This document shows positions 7,316-14,472 of a DNA stretch of 15,297 nucleotides, piece after piece. This stretch comes from Bordetella parapertussis (GTDB taxonomy: Bacteria; Pseudomonadota; Gammaproteobacteria; Burkholderiales; Burkholderiaceae_B): the NCBI GenBank assembly GCA_945895265.1, contig CAMDEF010000069.1, positions 1 through 15,297 on the forward strand, given 5' to 3'. The first letter of the stretch is position 1, and each line of letters opens with the position of its first letter. The notes under the pieces are model-generated. The model made no database searches and was not told where the DNA came from. It worked only from the letters and a program-made list of their open reading frames with translations. The position numbers and the translations under genes are program-made.

Positions 7316-8342
7316 TTATCAAACGATCCTGATGAGTCCGGCAGGGTGGTTGCCACTGGTATTTGCGTTGATCATGGCAGTTTCAATGCTTGCTTATGTG
7401 ATTTTAGATGGCTATGACTTGGGCGTTGGAATTTTGCTGCGCAAAGCAGCGGACAGTGAGCAAAAAGACATGATGGTGGCTAGTATCGGGCCCTTTTGGG
7501 ATGCGAACGAAACCTGGCTAGTGCTTGGGGTAGGGGTCTTGCTTGTAGCGTTTCCTGCGGCGCATGGCGTGATCCTGGGCGCACTGTATTTGCCTGTAGC
7601 GCTGATGCTCGTTGCACTCACACTCAGAGGAGTTGCGTTTGATTTCAGGGTGAAAGCCAAAGCCCATCATCGTCCGCTATGGGATAAAGCCTTTTACCTT
7701 GGCTCCTCACTTGCTTCGTGGTCACAAGGTTTTATGTTGGGCCAGTTAATTACCGGTTTTAAGAACGATACGTTGAGTTATCTTTTCAGCGCGTTGATTG
7801 GATTTTGCCTGATTTCGGCTTACAGACTACTTGGCGCGGGTTGGCTCATCATGAAGACAGAGGGCCCACTTCAGTTAAAAGCGGTTCAATGGGCTCAGAG
7901 CAGTCTGTGGATGACTGGATTAGGGGTGGTTGCAATATCCATTGCAACCCCCTGGGTCAGTCCACGCATTTTTGAAAAGTGGTTTAGTTTTCCCTACATG
8001 CTTATGCTGTTTCCGATTCCAGCTGTCACCGCCATCCTTTTTGCTGTGATTGCACGGAGTTTGAAACGCTTACCCACTCGTCTCGCTGATAACAATCAAT
8101 ATGGTGCAGCAATTCCTTTCGCCTGTACGGTAGGGGTTTTTCTCTTATCCTTCTACGGTCTGGCGTACAGCCTGTTTCCTTGGCTAGTCGTCGATCAACT
8201 GGACATCTGGTCGGCGGCTAGCGCCACTGAGGCCTTACTCGTGATCTTTTATGGTGTCGTGATTGTTTTGCCAATGATTATTGCTTATACCGCTTACGCG
8301 TATCGAGTGTTCTGGGGTAAATCCACGGCGCTCGTGTACTGA
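7308..8342 (+). CDS. cydB: Cytochrome bd quinol oxidase subunit II
   Basis: A polytopic membrane protein of 344 residues that partners subunit I. Family markers are the early membrane segment ending in DGYDLGVG and the loop GPFWDANETWLVL. I choose the ATG at 7308 (MHDYQTILMSPAG) because GGAG lies 7 bases before it and the protein then begins like the family. The open frame extends further upstream, but only inside cydA. The 8-base overlap with cydA implies translational coupling. No small CydX-like subunit gene follows; a rhodanese gene starts 34 bases downstream instead. Confidence 0.94.
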   Translation: MHDYQTILMSPAGWLPLVFALIMAVSMLAYVILDGYDLGVGILLRKAADSEQKDMMVASIGPFWDANETWLVLGVGVLLVAFPAAHGVILGALYLPVALMLVALTLRGVAFDFRVKAKAHHRPLWDKAFYLGSSLASWSQGFMLGQLITGFKNDTLSYLFSALIGFCLISAYRLLGAGWLIMKTEGPLQLKAVQWAQSSLWMTGLGVVAISIATPWVSPRIFEKWFSFPYMLMLFPIPAVTAILFAVIARSLKRLPTRLADNNQYGAAIPFACTVGVFLLSFYGLAYSLFPWLVVDQLDIWSAASATEALLVIFYGVVIVLPMIIAYTAYAYRVFWGKSTALVY

Positions 8343-8376
8343 GTATTTTTTCTTTTTCTTGAATGGAGTAAAAAAA

Positions 8377-8757
8377 ATGGCTTACACCGAGAAATTTCAA
8401 GCACTTGCTGACGCCGCGATTGCAAATGTAAGAGGCGTACCTGTTGTCGACGTGGATACGTTGGTGGCTGCCGGTGCGATCGCGCTAGATATCAGAGACA
8501 AAGAAGAGCATGACTTGGATCATATTGCTGGCTCACTTCACTGTAGTCGCGGCAAGCTTGAGATGAACGTAGAAGACTTGATACCAAATTTAGAGCAGGT
8601 CATCCTTTGCTATTGCAACGCTAATAACCGTGGTGCGCTGTCTGCCAGTACGCTCAAGCAAATGGGTTATCAAAACGCTAAATTTATTGCGGGCGGTTTG
8701 AAGGCTTACCGAGGCTTGCCCGACAAATCCCCTCAAGGGGATAAGATCAGGCAATAA
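8377..8757 (+). CDS. Single-domain rhodanese-like sulfurtransferase
   Basis: A 126-residue cytoplasmic rhodanese domain. The active-site loop is CNANNR in LCYCNANNRGALSA, with the second Cys of CYC as the expected persulfide-carrying residue. LDIRDKEEHDLDHIAGSLH is the typical CH2A segment and GGLKAYRGLP the C-terminal helix region. It would move sulfane sulfur between persulfide and an acceptor such as glutathione, sulfite or cyanide. I choose the ATG at 8377 because GGAG precedes it; the longer frame starts inside cydB. It is the last gene of the cydAB operon and ends at the bidirectional hairpin. Its placement with SQR and sulfite dehydrogenase points to sulfide detoxification. Confidence 0.9.
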   Translation: MAYTEKFQALADAAIANVRGVPVVDVDTLVAAGAIALDIRDKEEHDLDHIAGSLHCSRGKLEMNVEDLIPNLEQVILCYCNANNRGALSASTLKQMGYQNAKFIAGGLKAYRGLPDKSPQGDKIRQ

Positions 8758-8791
8758 AAAACCACTCGAAATTCAAATTCGAGTGGTTTTT
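8757..8791. terminator. Bidirectional rho-independent terminator
   Basis: A perfect 14-base stem (AAAAACCACTCGAA at 8757-8770 with TTCGAGTGGTTTTT at 8778-8791) has a 7-base loop. The A-run and T-run make it symmetric, so it can stop the plus-strand cydAB-rhodanese transcript and the minus-strand peroxiredoxin transcript, whose genes converge here. Confidence 0.9.
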
Positions 8792-8804
8792 AAATTCATA
8801 CAAA

Positions 8805-9461
8805 TTACTTCTTTGGTGCCTTAGCGTAGCGCAGATACGGAAGCTTGATGTCAATATCACCGAACTTTGCTTTTGCCTGCTCGTCATTCAGAGATAGACC
8901 CACAATCACATCTTGACCGGGAACCCAGTTAGCTGGGGTTGCCAATGGCACGCCATCGGTTATTTGGATTGCATCTAAAGCTCTGAGAATTTCTGCAAAA
9001 TTACGGCCAACTGACATGGGATAAGACATGGTTAGGCGTAGCTTTTTATCTGGGCCAATAATAAATACGGTGCGAACCGTAGCGCTATGGGCTGGTGTGC
9101 GACCATCAGGCAGATAAGCATCTGCTGGCAACATATCGTATAGCTTGGCGACTTGTAGTGAAGTATCGTCAATGATTGGAAAATCTGCGGGCGCTCCTGC
9201 AAAAGCGCTGATATCCTTCTTCCACTTTTGATGCTCTTCTACATTATCAACTGACACACCCATCACCTTAGTATTGCGTTTAGTGAACTCGGGCGCTAAC
9301 TGAGCAACCGCACCAAACTCGGTTGTACATACCGGGGTGAAGTCTTTTGGATGTGAAAACAGAATAGCATAGCTATCTCCTATCCAATCATGCAGGGTCA
9401 ACTTACCAGCGGTTGAGTCAGTTGTAAAGTTTGGTGCAATATCGTTAATTCGTAGTGACAT
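8805..9461 (-). CDS. 1-Cys peroxiredoxin (Prx6-like)
   Basis: The 218-residue protein reduces peroxides through a single catalytic cysteine, Cys45 in FTPVCTTE; no other cysteine is present, so it must be recycled by an external thiol such as glutathione or ascorbate-like reductant. HPKDFTPVCTTE, the extended C-terminal region and the length are typical of the Prx6 group rather than of AhpC, which has a resolving Cys. GGGAG sits 6 bases before the ATG. It is a single-gene unit convergent with the rhodanese gene, with a perfect FNR/Anr-type box about 90 bases upstream. Oxidant defence beside a sulfur/respiration island is functionally sensible, but separate transcription means no direct link is shown. 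Confidence 0.93.
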   Translation of the reverse strand: MSLRINDIAPNFTTDSTAGKLTLHDWIGDSYAILFSHPKDFTPVCTTEFGAVAQLAPEFTKRNTKVMGVSVDNVEEHQKWKKDISAFAGAPADFPIIDDTSLQVAKLYDMLPADAYLPDGRTPAHSATVRTVFIIGPDKKLRLTMSYPMSVGRNFAEILRALDAIQITDGVPLATPANWVPGQDVIVGLSLNDEQAKAKFGDIDIKLPYLRYAKAPKK

Positions 9462-9546
9462 GTTTACTCCCTATTTACATTCTTTTACTAGGCTACGCTC
9501 TATTGAAGCCAAAAAGAACGGATGCTCAAAAATGAGATCAATTATT

Positions 9547-9560
9547 TTGATTTAGATCAA
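9547..9560. promoter_or_regulatory. FNR/Anr-type binding site upstream of peroxiredoxin
   Basis: TTGATTTAGATCAA is an exact match to the FNR/Anr consensus TTGAT-N4-ATCAA. An extra ATCAA half-site lies at 9537-9541. The box is centred about 92 bases before the peroxiredoxin start codon. A possible promoter in between reads TTGGCT (9512-9507, minus strand) and TAGTAA (9490-9485), which would put the box near -75. Activation or repression cannot be told from sequence. The rest of 9462-9741 shows no gene I can support. Confidence 0.6.
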
Positions 9561-9741
9561 ATTGAGCAAAGAGGGAATTAGCAATGCTTATTTGTAGTAA
9601 CTGATTACGGGCAAACGTAACGAATGGTTCACCAGCGCAACAGGTTATGAGGCGCTTGGTGTACCACAAAAGGCTCTTTGACCATGTAAGCTCTTGCCGC
9701 CGTGCTCAAAGCAACGAGCGTATTGCAAGTTAAAAAAAGAC

Positions 9742-11634
9742 CTAATACCTAGGCAACCTCAAAGTAAATTCACAACCCTTTTCCGGTAAGTTATCGACAC
9801 TTAGACTACCGTGAAGAACCTCAGTCGCAATCTGCCTGCTGATGTAAAGACCCAAACCCGTCCCTCCTTTACGGCGACTGGTTGTATAAAACGGTGTAAA
9901 CAGATTAGGCAATACATTTTCGGCAATACCATTGCCGTTGTCACTTACTTTTAAAAAAATATGCTCAGGGGTTTGGCTGCCAGAAATTTTTAGTTGGCGA
10001 TCCTTTAGTCCGTCAAATGCATGAATGGTTGAATTCAGTACAAGGTTAGTCAGAAGCTGCCCAAGTGAGCCAGAATTGATGTGTAACGAAATGCTTGGAT
10101 CAACTTCTAAGCTTAAGGTGCATTTTGCTTTTTTCAACACCGGTGTGAGAGATTGCTCAATGGACTGAAGATAGACTTTAAGATTGATTTCCTTTTTTTC
10201 ATCCAAGGATCGATCTCGAGCAACATCCTTAAAGCCTCGAATCAGATCACTTGCACGTCTCAGGTTATCAAAAATAAGTTGGAAGGCAATTTCTTCATCC
10301 TCAAGAAAGTCTGTCAGTGCCGAGCCTGTTAGATTAGCGGCATTTTTTCTGACCGTCGCGGCGGTTTGACTGACGTGAGTGGTGGCTGTGATTGCAATGC
10401 CGATGGGGTTATTAATTTCATGGGCAAGTCCTGCAACCAGTACCCCCAAAGACTGCAGGCGCTGATTCTCTTGAGCCTCTTGTAGCAGGGTTTCGCGCTC
10501 GGCACTCACCTGCTTTAATGCGCTAATGTCCTCTTCAAAAATGACATAGTATCTAGGTTCATTTTCTTCGATGACCACGGGAAAGATACTGAGGCGGTTC
10601 CAAAAATCCTCCTCATTCCGGCGCCGATCTAAGAACTCAACGGTACACGCCAATTTATTCTCTAACGTGAAGCGAATTTGCGTCATCGCCTCAGCGTCAG
10701 TGATGCCATCCTGAAAGACGCGAGAAGTTGTGCCGAGCACTTCTCCTGCGCTGAAGCCAGTTATTTTTGTAAAAGCTGGATTCACATAAATGAGTGGTGT
10801 ACCAGGGAGTCTTAGATCCGCAATTGAGATACTGAAGTATGAATTGTCGACGACAGCACCAACTAGTATCAGTTGTTCAACCTTTTGTACTAATTCATCC
10901 CTGGCAAATTGCAGAGACTTCGTCCGCTCGCTAACTCTAGTTTCTAATTCTGCATTTAGCAGAGATAAGCCATTAATTTGTTTGGCAATTTCGTTGGACA
11001 TTGATTTAAAGGCATGTTGCAGTAAACCAATTTCATCTTTCCGTTTGGCAAGCTCGGGAAATATAAAATTGCCCTTAGAAATATTCTCAGCAATCCCCGC
11101 AAGCTCTGATATTGGCCGAGTCACGTAACGGCTAAGCACCAGCGCTAATAGATAAAAAATAAATAAAGTGACGATGACGATGAGTGCCGAATACAACAAA
11201 AAGTTGAATCGAGTTTCAACTAACCTATCCCTAGAAATAGTGATCGTTGCGTTGCCAAGCTTGACGCCCTCAGCCTGAATAGAAAAATCAACCACCAGAG
11301 GCGAAATACTTGGATAATTTTTTTGATTGGGTTCAGGCGGTTCACGCGCGATGAGGTTACCGTTGCGATCCCGAATGATAATGTCTTGGATATTATCTGA
11401 AGTGACGAGTTCCTTAAGGATCGCGATGACACTTGCATAATCGCGCTGAATTAACGGAGTAATGATGGCCGAGCTAAGGACTGGTTTGATTCGCTCAGAC
11501 TGATAAACAATGTCTGTTTCCATCGAGTCTGTTGTGAGTTTTACCAACAGCAACGCAGTCGTGACTGTAATGATGATCTGAACAGTCAGCCATATAAAAA
11601 TAAGTTTTTTTCGAAAACTCCACGAAGTGAGCAT
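9742..11634 (-). CDS. Membrane sensor histidine kinase (periplasmic domain-HAMP-PAS-HisKA-HATPase)
   Basis: Order: membrane helix about 10-31, periplasmic sensor domain about 32-145 (Cache-like in size), helix about 146-168, HAMP about 169-222, coiled coil about 223-256, PAS about 257-375, then the kinase core. The phospho-acceptor is His405 in GLAHEINNPIG. ATP-binding motifs are the N-box (TNLVLNSTIHAF, Asn530/534), DNGNG (565-569) and GGTGLGL (590-596), so the kinase looks active. The PAS domain is strongly LOV-like (NPAFTKITGFSAGEVLG), but GTTSRVFQ has Ser304 where photoactive LOV domains have Cys. The ATG lies two bases after the stop of the binding-protein gene, so it is translationally coupled. 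It is the last gene of the operon. The upstream response regulator is the likely phosphotransfer partner and the binding protein the likely ligand receptor. Confidence 0.9.
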   Translation of the reverse strand: MLTSWSFRKKLIFIWLTVQIIITVTTALLLVKLTTDSMETDIVYQSERIKPVLSSAIITPLIQRDYASVIAILKELVTSDNIQDIIIRDRNGNLIAREPPEPNQKNYPSISPLVVDFSIQAEGVKLGNATITISRDRLVETRFNFLLYSALIVIVTLFIFYLLALVLSRYVTRPISELAGIAENISKGNFIFPELAKRKDEIGLLQHAFKSMSNEIAKQINGLSLLNAELETRVSERTKSLQFARDELVQKVEQLILVGAVVDNSYFSISIADLRLPGTPLIYVNPAFTKITGFSAGEVLGTTSRVFQDGITDAEAMTQIRFTLENKLACTVEFLDRRRNEEDFWNRLSIFPVVIEENEPRYYVIFEEDISALKQVSAERETLLQEAQENQRLQSLGVLVAGLAHEINNPIGIAITATTHVSQTAATVRKNAANLTGSALTDFLEDEEIAFQLIFDNLRRASDLIRGFKDVARDRSLDEKKEINLKVYLQSIEQSLTPVLKKAKCTLSLEVDPSISLHINSGSLGQLLTNLVLNSTIHAFDGLKDRQLKISGSQTPEHIFLKVSDNGNGIAENVLPNLFTPFYTTSRRKGGTGLGLYISRQIATEVLHGSLSVDNLPEKGCEFTLRLPRY

Positions 11635-11636
11635 GC

Positions 11637-12470
11637 TTATTTAGCCTGGCTTAGACCTTGACGTGTTGCTTCCGTAAATGAATCTAAAAATTTGAGTTGA
11701 TCATCGGTGGGTGAATTCATCCCAGTAAACCCGGTCGACGAGAAAAATTGTTTGGCTTGCTCTGATTTCGGAAAGTCCAATATCAAGGCTTTCATTTTTT
11801 GTTTTTCATGACTCTTCACATTGGCATTGACCATAATGAAAAAGCCGGGCAACTTAACAAACGTATTGACAGGTGTCAGAATCTTCTTGAGTTCGACATC
11901 TTTTGCATTAAATTCACCCTGACTCATTAAAGCAAAAGCTGCCTCGCCAGTTTTTAAGCTGACACCAAGGCTGTCATCGTTTGCAATCCGTAAGATCTCA
12001 TAATCCCTGTCGTTCACAAAGCCTTGCGAACTTAACCAGTTAACACCAGCCAAGGCCACAAGAGACTGAGGGTTTGCAACCGCTAATTTTTTTCCTCGTA
12101 AAAACTCGAGATTGTTTTGCCGTCCCGCCATCCCCACCAAAAGACCAGGAATACCAGGCTCGAACACTGCAATGGCTTCCCAATTGCCATCCGCTTGCGA
12201 GACCCTAGCTAAATTTGGAGCAGTCACCATGATCTGAAACTCGTTGGTGAGCGCGCGCTGATAAAAATTTGAAAAATTGGTACCTGTTGTGACTGCAACC
12301 TTGCGACCGAGACCTTTTTCAAAATAATCTGCCAACGGTTGATAGTTGGTACTAATCAATCGCGCACTCATGTTGGGTACAACGCCAATCAAAACGTCGG
12401 GGTTTGCTGTCTGCCCAAATGAAGTGAAAGAGAAAAAGCTTAGAGTGACAGCTAGAATCAATGCTCGCAT
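11637..12470 (-). CDS. PhnD-like periplasmic substrate-binding protein
   Basis: The mature protein resembles the phosphate/phosphonate ABC transporter binding-protein family (PhnD, PF12974 type): LIGVVPNMSARLISTNYQPL at the start, an LGRKVAVTTGTNFSNFYQ segment, and LRGKKLAVANPQSLVALAG in the hinge region. A Sec signal peptide covers about residues 1-20, ending near SFG-QT. I choose the ATG at 12470, giving 277 residues, because AAGGA lies about 7 bases upstream; a TTG at 12476 would be too close to it. No permease or ATPase gene is nearby. It sits between a response regulator and a histidine kinase gene, which suggests a sensing role: ligand-loaded protein touching the kinase's periplasmic domain. 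The ligand cannot be named from sequence. Confidence 0.82.
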   Translation of the reverse strand: MRALILAVTLSFFSFTSFGQTANPDVLIGVVPNMSARLISTNYQPLADYFEKGLGRKVAVTTGTNFSNFYQRALTNEFQIMVTAPNLARVSQADGNWEAIAVFEPGIPGLLVGMAGRQNNLEFLRGKKLAVANPQSLVALAGVNWLSSQGFVNDRDYEILRIANDDSLGVSLKTGEAAFALMSQGEFNAKDVELKKILTPVNTFVKLPGFFIMVNANVKSHEKQKMKALILDFPKSEQAKQFFSSTGFTGMNSPTDDQLKFLDSFTEATRQGLSQAK

Positions 12471-12496
12471 GGTCAAATTCCTTAGGTGGTCAATGA

Positions 12497-13996
12497 TTAC
12501 GCGTAATCAGGATTTTGATCAAATATTGCACTGAATTGCTCTTTGTTTTTAACCAACAAATCAATCAGCGCAGGGTCAAAAGCTTGACCAGACAAATCTG
12601 ACATGATTTGAATGGTTTTATCCAGTGGAAACGGGTCTTTGTAGACTCTTCTAGACATCAAGGCATCAAACACATCCGCCACATTGACGATTCTGCCAAA
12701 CAAGGGGATTTCATTGCCCTTTAGTCCATTTGGATAGCCAGTACCATCCCAGCGCTCATGATGCGTTAAGGCCACTTGGGCGCCAGTCTCTAACATTTTG
12801 CTGTTTGAGCGACCCAATAAATCAAAGCCACTTTGTGCGTGGGTGCGCATCGTATCCATCTCATCCTCTGTCAGGCGACCAGGTTTGTTGAGTATCGAGT
12901 CTGGAATCGCCACCTTACCAATATCGTGTAACGGAGCCGCCGCTTCAATTAGATTGAGCTGATCACTAGGCAGACCATAGAGTTGAGCTAATAACTTGGA
13001 ATATGCTGCCATGCGATGAATATGCATCCCAGTTTCTTTTGAGCGCATCTCAACAGCTTCGCACAATGTATTGAGTGCTTGACGTTGCGCATCTAAAACC
13101 TCATTTCGCAAATGGTTGTGCATTAAGTTAGAGTTAAAACGCTCGAGCAGAATATGTATTAAGTAAGTCACGTGAGGTGGCAACATTCCTTCGCTGGCAA
13201 TCCAAAGTGCAAGGTATTGCTGATTGGGCAAGGTGATGCCAAGTAAGACGCCTCTTTCCCCGATGTAAATGGCTTTAGAACTAAAGCGACTGTTGATTAA
13301 ATGACGCAGATCTTCATCCACAATATGGTCAAGCGTACGGCCTGCTAAATCGGCATAGATACCGGTTGACATAGCAATAATCGGCTCAGTAGGCGCCGAA
13401 TAAATACCCATCACATCGCCTAGCAGCAAAGAGCAATCCGAGATGACTTTAACTTCTTGAAGATTTTTCAAAAGTGCAAGGTACAGTGCGCCATGATCAT
13501 TTTTATCTTCAAGCATCGCGCCAGTTGAAAGAAGAATCTGCTCAAGACCGCGGGACGTTTCAGCAATGGTTTTGAGTGCATGATACGAGCGAAGCGCTGT
13601 ATACACGACAGAAAATAAACGATCTGCGGTGAGCTCGGTTTTATCGCGATAGTCATCAATTTCAAGATGTTGAATGACCTCTCGTTCAGGAGCCATGCCG
13701 GGATTGCCGGTGCGCAAGATGATCCTAACTTTATTCATGCCGTATTGATTGCGAATAACTTTTACAAGATCTAAGCCAGCCTGATCATGTTCCATGACGA
13801 CATCAATCACCGCAACCGCAATACTTGGAGTGACCTTGATGATCTCTTCAGCCTCTTGGGCTGAGTAAGCACTGATCAGCTCAATCGGACGTCCGGCGTA
13901 TTGCATCTTTCGCAATACTAAATGCGTGACATCATGAAGCCATTTTTCATCATCGACAATCAGAATTTTCCAAGGTTGCAGCTTGCTCAGTGTCAT
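12497..13996 (-). CDS. Response regulator with DUF3369 and HD-GYP c-di-GMP phosphodiesterase domain
   Basis: Residues about 8-140 are a receiver domain with acidic Asp15/Asp16, phospho-acceptor Asp65 (VIDVVM) and Lys119. Residues about 150-300 match the DUF3369 sensor-like domain often found in this architecture. Residues about 305-490 are HD-GYP, with His357-Asp358 (HDIGK), His412-His413 and DGTGYP (417-422). All the residues expected for cyclic-di-GMP hydrolysis are present, so output is probably lowering c-di-GMP and changing motility, adhesion or biofilm. AAGG precedes the ATG. The gene is followed 26 bases later by the binding-protein gene and then the kinase, forming a compact sensory operon. 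Confidence 0.93.
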   Translation of the reverse strand: MTLSKLQPWKILIVDDEKWLHDVTHLVLRKMQYAGRPIELISAYSAQEAEEIIKVTPSIAVAVIDVVMEHDQAGLDLVKVIRNQYGMNKVRIILRTGNPGMAPEREVIQHLEIDDYRDKTELTADRLFSVVYTALRSYHALKTIAETSRGLEQILLSTGAMLEDKNDHGALYLALLKNLQEVKVISDCSLLLGDVMGIYSAPTEPIIAMSTGIYADLAGRTLDHIVDEDLRHLINSRFSSKAIYIGERGVLLGITLPNQQYLALWIASEGMLPPHVTYLIHILLERFNSNLMHNHLRNEVLDAQRQALNTLCEAVEMRSKETGMHIHRMAAYSKLLAQLYGLPSDQLNLIEAAAPLHDIGKVAIPDSILNKPGRLTEDEMDTMRTHAQSGFDLLGRSNSKMLETGAQVALTHHERWDGTGYPNGLKGNEIPLFGRIVNVADVFDALMSRRVYKDPFPLDKTIQIMSDLSGQAFDPALIDLLVKNKEQFSAIFDQNPDYA

Positions 13997-14056
13997 GTAT
14001 AGACCTTGTTTTGTACTTTGAAAGGTTAAATTTTTCTGTTCACTTAGTTGAGCGTC

Positions 14057-14221
14057 TTACGCATGAATGTCAGTGATCACTCCACCCAAATCTTTTGCTT
14101 GGTTGGTCAGCATTTCGCTCGCTAGGTTGCGTAAAGCTAACCAAACTGCAACGAGAAGAAACACTAAAGTAGGGAAAATGGCTTTAGCAAAGCGCATTGA
14201 ATGCTTGCTTAAGCTACCCAT
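14057..14221 (-). CDS. Possible 54-residue single-pass membrane protein
   Basis: This open frame begins MGSLSKHSMRFAKAIFP, has one strong hydrophobic segment (about 15-30, FPTLVFLLVAVWLAL), then an amphipathic tail ending in DIHA. It sits 60 bases before the HD-GYP regulator gene on the same strand and could be the first gene of that operon. The Shine-Dalgarno is weak, so an internal Met9 start is possible. It might be a small regulatory or adaptor membrane protein, or the N-terminal remnant of a membrane sensor. I do not recognise it. Confidence 0.4.
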   Translation of the reverse strand: MGSLSKHSMRFAKAIFPTLVFLLVAVWLALRNLASEMLTNQAKDLGGVITDIHA

Positions 14222-14400
14222 TATCCATATTTAGCTGGGTCAATAAGTGCAAAGCACAGCAGAAGTTGGCAAAACTTCGACGAGAATTCCTACTAGTTAT
14301 GTTCGAAGTGTGGTTTATGTCGAGACTCAGTAAAAGCCAATACCGAGTGATTTTCGTGCGAATTGATAGACCGCTGTGTATGTTTCGCTGAGGTACAAAA
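14222..14400. other. Upstream region of the signalling operon, no clear gene
   Basis: This is the likely promoter region of the minus-strand operon. It contains an inverted repeat ACTTCGA (14274-14280) and TCGAAGT (14303-14309). No strong -35/-10 pair stands out. A short plus-strand open frame crosses it but has no ribosome site, no recognisable content, and overlaps the small membrane protein, so I do not call it. Confidence 0.4.
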
Positions 14401-14404
14401 GAAA

Positions 14405-14435
14405 AACCGCTGCGCCGTCAAGGGCTGCAGCGGTT
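14405..14435 (-). terminator. Rho-independent terminator of the autotransporter gene
   Basis: AACCGCTGC (14405-14413) pairs perfectly with GCAGCGGTT (14427-14435) around a 13-base loop. On the minus strand the stem is followed by TTTCTTTT. It lies 37 bases past the autotransporter stop codon. Confidence 0.8.
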
Positions 14436-14472
14436 AAAAGCGGTTTGTAAGGGTGAGGCGAAGGTACTTGAA

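Noticed and set aside
8281..8376. Upstream extension of the rhodanese frame into cydB
   Set aside because: The ATG at 8377 has a GGAG site and gives a normal single-domain length.
8343..8376. A CydX-like small subunit after cydB
   Set aside because: The 34-base gap to the rhodanese gene is too short to encode one.
9620..9738. Short minus-strand open stretch ending in a VKEPFVVHQAPHNLLRW-like peptide
   Set aside because: It reads like protein but has no ribosome site and no recognised family; too short to support as a gene remnant.
9741..9753. Possible terminator at the end of the histidine kinase gene (CCTA/TAGG stem before a T-run)
   Set aside because: A 4-base stem overlapping the stop codon is too weak to call, although the T-run follows it.
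14197..14391. 64-codon plus-strand open frame
   Set aside because: No ribosome site, no family resemblance, and it overlaps a promoter region and the opposite-strand membrane peptide.
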